Shown one piece after another: positions 6,612 through 9,529 of a stretch of 9,529 bases of DNA. A program made the position numbers and the translations under genes. Positions within the stretch are counted from its first letter, which is position 1; every line of letters begins with the position of its first letter. The notes under the pieces were generated by a model, which was given only the letters and a program-made list of their open reading frames with translations, was not told where the DNA came from and searched no databases. Source of the DNA: Pseudomonadota bacterium (lineage in GTDB: Bacteria > Pseudomonadota > Gammaproteobacteria > Steroidobacterales > Steroidobacteraceae); assembly GCA_021826035.1 (NCBI GenBank), contig JAKBBE010000107.1:1-9529 (forward strand). The letters are read 5' to 3'.

Positions 6612-7769
6612 ATGCGCTGGGCGCACCTGTTGTGGGCGGAGTTGGCTCGGCGGCCGCTGCGTACGGGACTGACGCTCACGGCGGTGGGCGCTGCATTTGC
6701 GCTGTTAGGACTGCTCGGAAGTCTGACCGAGGCGCTGCGCACGGCCGGGCAGGGGGAACGGGCAGCCCATCGGCTCGTGACGGTGCCGCAGGTGCTCGGC
6801 GGGGCGTTGCCGCTTGCTCTTGACGGGCGGCTCGCCGCGATGCCGGGCGTCGAGCGGGTCACGTACAACCACTTTTTCTTCGGCAGCTGGCAACGGGCCG
6901 ATCAGGGAGTGGGTGGGTTCGCGGTACCGTCGAGCTGGTTCACGGTGTTTCGCGGTTACCACATGCCGCCGCAGCAGTGGCGGGCCTTCGAGACGACCCG
7001 TTCGGGGTTGCTGACCGGCGCTTCCATGGCGCACCGATACGGGTGGCGGATCGGTGAGCAGATTCCGATTCGCGCCTCGACGTTCCTGCAGCGTAACGGG
7101 TCGCCGGTGTGGATATTTACGTTGTGCGGCATCTACCGCACTCGCCGGCGTGATCGTGAAAACACGCTGTTCCTACACTGGAGCGACTTCGAGGCGGCGC
7201 GCGCTCAGGGTCGCGGGACCGTGGGGGCGTACTTTGAGCAGATCCGCGACCCCCGTGCGGCCGCTCGGATTGCGCTCGCCATCGATGCGTTGTCGAGGAA
7301 TTCCGGTCATCCGACCCGCACCCGCTCCTTCAGTGCGGAGGCTGCACACTATGTCGCGCAGATCTTCGACGTCAGTTTCATCGTGCATGGCGTCGGCACG
7401 GCCGTTCTGCTCACGTTGCTGCTGGTGATCGGCAACGGGATGGCGTATTCGGTGCGTGAACGGGCGGGGGAGTTCGGACTTCTGAAGGCGCTGAGTTTCC
7501 GCAACCGGCAGCTCGTCGGCCTGGTGGTGGCCGAAGCGGCCGTGCTGTGCGCCGTGGGCGGCGTGGGCGGGCTGGCGGTGGCGGCCGTCGCGCAGGAATG
7601 GGTGCTGAGGTACTTCTGGCATCACTTTGGCGTCCCGACCGGGGCGGTGGGCGATATCGTCTGGCTCGAGGGTCTCGCGCTGATGGGCGTGCTGGTGGGC
7701 GCCGTGAGCGTGTGCCCCGCGTGGCAGGTGCTTCGCCTCAGGAGTGTGGGCGTGCCGATCACGCGCTGA
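6612..7769 (+). CDS. ABC transporter permease 3 (FtsX/MacB-like, paralogue of permease 1)
   Basis: A 385-residue permease, exactly as long as permease 1 and co-linear with it. TM1 is about 17-37, the periplasmic domain about 40-250, and the three C-terminal helices about 254-277, 302-328 and 349-370. Shared blocks include RTGLTL near the start, HRL-T, PGVE-VT, FFGS-Q, GEQIPIRA, GIYRTR, IDALSRNSGH and RERAGEFGLLKALSF. The cytoplasmic FtsX motif is intact. Differences include Cys at 171, 313 and 368, and a less basic C-terminal tail ending VPITR. The ribosome-binding site is weak (GGACGGG about 10 nt upstream of ATG 6612), so expression may depend on coupling across the 18-nt gap. No frameshift or stop is present, so it is probably functional. 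It is the last gene before the arsR promoter, and no terminator follows it. Confidence 0.92.
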   Translation: MRWAHLLWAELARRPLRTGLTLTAVGAAFALLGLLGSLTEALRTAGQGERAAHRLVTVPQVLGGALPLALDGRLAAMPGVERVTYNHFFFGSWQRADQGVGGFAVPSSWFTVFRGYHMPPQQWRAFETTRSGLLTGASMAHRYGWRIGEQIPIRASTFLQRNGSPVWIFTLCGIYRTRRRDRENTLFLHWSDFEAARAQGRGTVGAYFEQIRDPRAAARIALAIDALSRNSGHPTRTRSFSAEAAHYVAQIFDVSFIVHGVGTAVLLTLLLVIGNGMAYSVRERAGEFGLLKALSFRNRQLVGLVVAEAAVLCAVGGVGGLAVAAVAQEWVLRYFWHHFGVPTGAVGDIVWLEGLALMGVLVGAVSVCPAWQVLRLRSVGVPITR

Positions 7770-7782
7770 GCAACAGGGCCGC

Positions 7783-7812
7783 TTGACAGGCAATAGAATA
7801 CTTGCCTATCAT
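7783..7812 (+). promoter_or_regulatory. Sigma70 promoter of the arsR-SRPBCC unit
   Basis: A perfect -35 TTGACA (7783-7788) and a -10 TATCAT (7807-7812, 5 of 6) are separated by 18 nt. Transcription is predicted to start near 7819, giving a leader of under 20 nt. AAAGG at 7823-7827 provides a ribosome-binding site 8 nt before ATG 7836. The promoter begins 14 nt after the stop of permease 3, so this unit has its own control. Both promoter elements touch operator half-sites, as expected for repression by ArsR. Confidence 0.8.
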
Positions 7813-7834
7813 TTAGGCAAGTAAAGGCTTGCCT
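7788..7834. promoter_or_regulatory. Tandem ArsR-type operator: two AGGCAA-N8-TTGCCT dyads
   Basis: Two identical dyads, AGGCAA-N8-TTGCCT, lie at 7788-7807 and 7815-7834, repeating with a 27-bp period. The inner half-sites also form a longer inverted repeat, TACTTGCCTA (7799-7808) and TAGGCAAGTA (7814-7823), with a 5-nt spacer centred just after the start of the -10 element. The array runs from the end of the -35 box, across the -10 and predicted start site, to just before the arsR ATG. Autorepression by the ArsR protein encoded next is the natural reading; the binding itself is inferred. Confidence 0.75.
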
Positions 7835-7835
7835 G

Positions 7836-8174
7836 ATGAGCATGACGGAACACGACGGCACCGATCGGTTGTTCAAGGCTCTGGCCGATCCCAGTCGGCG
7901 CACGGTGCTCGACCTGCTGCGTGCGCACGATGGCCGGACGCTCAACGAACTGTGCGAGCACCTCGACATGACCCGCCAGGGCGTCACCCAGCACTTGCGG
8001 ATCTTGGAGGCGGCCCATCTGATCGCCACGGTGCGCCGTGGGCGCGAAAAGCTTCACTTCCTCAATCCCGTGCCGCTGCAGGACATCTATGACCGCTGGA
8101 TCGCGCAGTTCGATACCCCGCGATTGAAGGCGCTCGCGGATCTGAAGCGACGGCTGGAGAACACCCATGACTAG
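7836..8174 (+). CDS. ArsR-family winged-helix transcriptional regulator
   Basis: A 112-residue DNA-binding repressor with the compact ArsR fold. It begins LFKALADPSRRTVLDLLR (12-29), the standard first helices, followed by the helix-turn-helix TLNELCEHLDMTRQGVTQHLRILEAAHLI (35-63) and the wing TVRRGREKLHFLN (65-77). The metal-sensing ELCVCDL motif of ArsR/SmtB is absent; ELCEHL has a single Cys. It therefore belongs to the non-metal branch often paired with SRPBCC/AHSA1 proteins. ATG 7836 is preferred because AAAGG (7823-7827) is 8 nt upstream; an in-frame ATG at 7842 is an alternative. The stop overlaps the SRPBCC start by 8 nt. It probably binds the duplicated dyads upstream and represses its own two-gene unit. 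The inducer cannot be read from the sequence. Confidence 0.93.
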   Translation: MSMTEHDGTDRLFKALADPSRRTVLDLLRAHDGRTLNELCEHLDMTRQGVTQHLRILEAAHLIATVRRGREKLHFLNPVPLQDIYDRWIAQFDTPRLKALADLKRRLENTHD

Positions 8175-8625
8175 TTCGACCTTTGTCTACGTCACGTACA
8201 TCCGCTCGACACCCGAGCGTATCTGGTTGGCGCTCACCGAAGATCGGGAATTCATGCGCCAATATTGGTTTGGGATGCACTGCAAGAGCGAATGGGTTGC
8301 CGGATCGCAGTGGGAGATGGTGAGCGCCGACGGGACCGTCTGCGACCGCGGGGAGATTCTCGAATCCGAGCCGCCGCGGCGGCTCGTGATTCGATGGTTT
8401 CACCAGCACAATGCGCAGCTCGCGGCCGAGGGCGAGGCGCGCTGTACCCTGGAGTTGGAGCCGAGCGGTTCGGCCGTCAAGCTGTCCATCACGCACACGA
8501 TGCAGCGCGAGGGATCGAAACTGATCACGGCGGTGTCAAGCGGCTGGCCGAAAATCCTCTCGAACCTCAAGTCGTTGCTCGAGAGCGGTGAGGTGGCGCT
8601 GAGGTCGAAAGACTTCCCGACATGA
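8167..8625 (+). CDS. SRPBCC (AHSA1/START-like) ligand-binding domain protein
   Basis: A 152-residue single-domain protein of the AHSA1-like SRPBCC group, which form a helix-grip fold with a deep hydrophobic cavity. Seen: the opening strand FVYVTYIRSTPERIWLALT (6-24), then REFMRQYWFG (27-36), GSQWEMVSADG (46-56), GEILESEPPRRLVIRWF (62-78) and RCTLELEPSGSAVKLSITHTM (92-112). The C-terminal helix motif GWPKILSNLKSLLESGE (126-142) is typical of the family. There is no signal peptide, so it is cytosolic. The ATG lies inside the last codons of arsR, implying coupled translation. The ArsR-SRPBCC pairing is common, and the protein may bind a small hydrophobic molecule; no substrate or catalytic activity can be assigned. 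Confidence 0.92.
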   Translation: MTSSTFVYVTYIRSTPERIWLALTEDREFMRQYWFGMHCKSEWVAGSQWEMVSADGTVCDRGEILESEPPRRLVIRWFHQHNAQLAAEGEARCTLELEPSGSAVKLSITHTMQREGSKLITAVSSGWPKILSNLKSLLESGEVALRSKDFPT

Positions 8626-8895
8626 GCGTCGCCGCCGCGAATCGCTGACTCGTGAGCGTCGGGGGTCCGCGGGACGGCTCGACTCGGTCCGTCTTGCAGC
8701 GCTCGGCGAAGCACTGCGGTCGGGCAGGACGCAGGCGGTGCGGCAGGTTGGTGCTCCTGCGCGCGGAGATTCTGGCGACCGCAGATCATGGACGCCCGGA
8801 GGCGGCAGGGGGAGGATGCGCAAGCTGAGGAGGCCGGCAAAGTCGCCAGGGTGGAGGGGCCGCAGCGGGTGGCCGTGCTCAATCGCCTGCGCTGC

Positions 8896-8920
8896 GATCT
8901 GCTGCGACACAGCGGAGATC
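8896..8920. repeat. Small inverted repeat next to the receptor terminator
   Basis: GATCT-GCTG (8896-8904) can pair with CAGC (8910-8913) and AGATC (8916-8920), leaving a 5-nt loop and a 2-nt bulge of GG. It lies 3 nt from the A-run of the minus-strand terminator. It could back up termination or slow transcripts arriving on the plus strand. With nine base pairs and a bulge, chance occurrence is possible. Confidence 0.3.
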
Positions 8921-8923
8921 AGG

Positions 8924-8965
8924 AAAAAAACGGCGTTGCCCGGACCGCACCATCCAGGCAACGCC
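8924..8965 (-). terminator. Intrinsic terminator of the TonB-dependent receptor gene
   Basis: Read on the minus strand, GGCGTTGCC (8965-8957) pairs perfectly with GGCAACGCC (8940-8932). One mismatch and three further inner pairs (GGA/TCC) leave an 8-nt loop. It is followed by G and seven T residues, seen as A at 8924-8930 on the plus strand. The stem starts 13 nt past the receptor stop codon. Stem, GC content and T-run fit a Rho-independent terminator in this direction. The plus-strand direction has no T-run after the stem. Confidence 0.88.
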
Positions 8966-8978
8966 CCGCGGTGACTCC

Positions 8979-9529
8979 TCAGAAGCTCGCGGTCAAAGTG
9001 AGATACCAGGTGCGCGGCGCGCCCGGGAAAGCAAGTACCGCGCCGGTCCCAGTGTTGTACAGACCGCCCGCCGTCACGTACTCGAACGCGTTGTAGCGCT
9101 TGTTGGCGAGATTATCGACCTCGATGGTCGCCTTCAGATCGCGCACCCCGTCCGCCCAGGACGTCGGGAAATCGACGCTGGTGGAGAAGTTCAGCAGCCC
9201 GTAGCTCGGGATGTTCACATTGCTGGTGTCGATCGTCTGGCCGGTGACCCCGACGTACGAATCCTGGTTGAACGAACCCGCGGCGGTAATATTGTTATTG
9301 TTGTCGAACGCGTACTGCGAGCCGGTGCGCAGATAGGTCAGTCGCGGCTCCACCATGATGCGGCCCACATGACCGATGTAGTACACGCCGAAACTCATGT
9401 TGGAGGTCGGCGTGTAGGGGATCGGCACGTTGTGATAGATGATCGTGCTGCCGTTCGGGTTCGTATTGCCATTGAGGTAATTGGTGAACTTGGCGCTCAC
9501 GATGCCGATATTGGCGAACACGTACCAAT
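8979..9529 (-). CDS. TonB-dependent receptor, C-terminal fragment
   Basis: About 182 residues of the end of an outer-membrane beta-barrel are visible; the start and plug domain lie beyond the window. Seen: alternating aromatic/polar strands (such as MSFGVYYIGHVGRIMVEPRLTYLRTGSQYAF), and the late-barrel pattern ATIEVDNLANKRYNAFEYVTAGGLYNTG. The end is FPGAPRTWYLTLTASF, with the terminal Phe recognised by the Bam machinery. The NLANKRY and PGAPRTW elements are typical of the last strands of TonB-dependent receptors. Asn/Thr-rich loops (YLNGNTNPNGST, FDNNNNIT) fit extracellular loops. It faces the ArsR unit tail to tail and ends at its own terminator. Ligand (siderophore, cobalamin or glycan) cannot be told from this end. 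Confidence 0.9.
   Translation of the reverse strand, partial: WYVFANIGIVSAKFTNYLNGNTNPNGSTIIYHNVPIPYTPTSNMSFGVYYIGHVGRIMVEPRLTYLRTGSQYAFDNNNNITAAGSFNQDSYVGVTGQTIDTSNVNIPSYGLLNFSTSVDFPTSWADGVRDLKATIEVDNLANKRYNAFEYVTAGGLYNTGTGAVLAFPGAPRTWYLTLTASF

Larger units (their letters stand above)
8626..8978. other. Gene-free convergent intergenic region
   Basis: About 350 nt separate the SRPBCC stop from the stop of the minus-strand receptor. The open frames here are Arg/Pro/Gly/Ala-rich, run into neighbouring genes or the terminator, and resemble no family I recognise. Visible structure is limited to the minus-strand terminator (8924-8965), a hairpin beside it (8896-8920), and a weak stem (GACGG 8673-8677 with CCGTC 8689-8693) without a useful T-tract. 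No clear terminator for the SRPBCC transcript was found. A decayed gene remnant cannot be excluded. Confidence 0.6.

Noticed and set aside
1699..6626. Long minus-strand open frames opposite the exporter genes (such as 1699-2808, 2863-4068, 3702-5114 and 5394-6626)
   Set aside because: They are antisense to well-supported genes, rich in Arg/His/Gln/Pro, and carry no recognisable motif. Long antisense frames are expected in very GC-rich coding DNA.
7794..7799. TAGAAT as the -10 box of the arsR promoter
   Set aside because: It would need a -35 near 7771-7776, where the sequence is CAACAG; TTGACA (7783) with TATCAT (7807) is a far better pair.
8673..8693. Stem GACGG/CCGTC as terminator of the arsR-SRPBCC transcript
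   Set aside because: It has only five Watson-Crick pairs, an 11-nt loop and just two T residues after it; too weak to call.
8400..8961. Minus-strand frames 8400-8882 and 8536-8961
   Set aside because: They overlap the SRPBCC gene antisense and are low-complexity; no family resemblance was seen.
8788..9096. Plus-strand 102-residue frame in the convergent region
   Set aside because: It runs through the minus-strand terminator and into the antisense of the TonB receptor, has no clear ribosome-binding site, and its composition is Arg/Ala/Pro-rich.
1..9529. tRNA, rRNA, CRISPR array, insertion sequence or prophage element
   Set aside because: No cloverleaf, regularly spaced repeats, transposase, integrase or terminal inverted repeats were seen on either strand.

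Overview
The window is GC-rich, densely packed bacterial DNA. It probably comes from a gammaproteobacterium near the Xanthomonadales, Nevskiales or Steroidobacterales. That placement rests on an RlmD-type rRNA methyltransferase next to NagZ, a TonB-dependent receptor and the strong G/C bias. It is an inference; there is no rRNA or marker set here to confirm it.

Layout. (1) 1-1972, plus strand: the 3' part of rlmD (23S rRNA m5U methyltransferase) is followed after 11 nt by a complete nagZ (peptidoglycan recycling). A perfect 15-bp-arm inverted repeat begins 2 nt after the nagZ stop. (2) 2066-7769, plus strand: a sigma70-like promoter and a leader containing a 12-bp palindrome precede a five-gene ABC export operon. 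The genes are a membrane-anchored periplasmic adaptor, a stand-alone MacB/LolD-type ATPase and three FtsX/MacB-type permeases. The junctions are tight, including one ATGA overlap. The first and third permeases have the same length (385 aa) and are clearly paralogous. The middle one is divergent and has an extra N-terminal hydrophobic hairpin. (3) 7783-8625, plus strand: a TTGACA/TATCAT promoter is threaded through two copies of AGGCAA-N8-TTGCCT. It drives an ArsR-family repressor whose end overlaps an AHSA1/SRPBCC gene. (4) 8626-8978: about 350 nt with no credible gene, holding a good intrinsic terminator that reads on the minus strand. (5) 8979-9529, minus strand: the C-terminal end of a TonB-dependent receptor, converging on the ArsR unit.

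How the genes may work together. The adaptor, ATPase and permeases look like a tripartite, MacAB-like export machine whose outer-membrane channel is encoded elsewhere; its substrate cannot be read from the sequence. The ArsR/SRPBCC pair looks like a self-repressed module. Its operator half-sites are not seen upstream of the exporter, so regulation of the exporter by this ArsR is not supported, although read-through from the exporter into arsR is possible because no terminator lies between them.

No clearly new system stands out. The most interesting items are the three-permease composition of the exporter, the duplicated ArsR operator, and the structured exporter leader.
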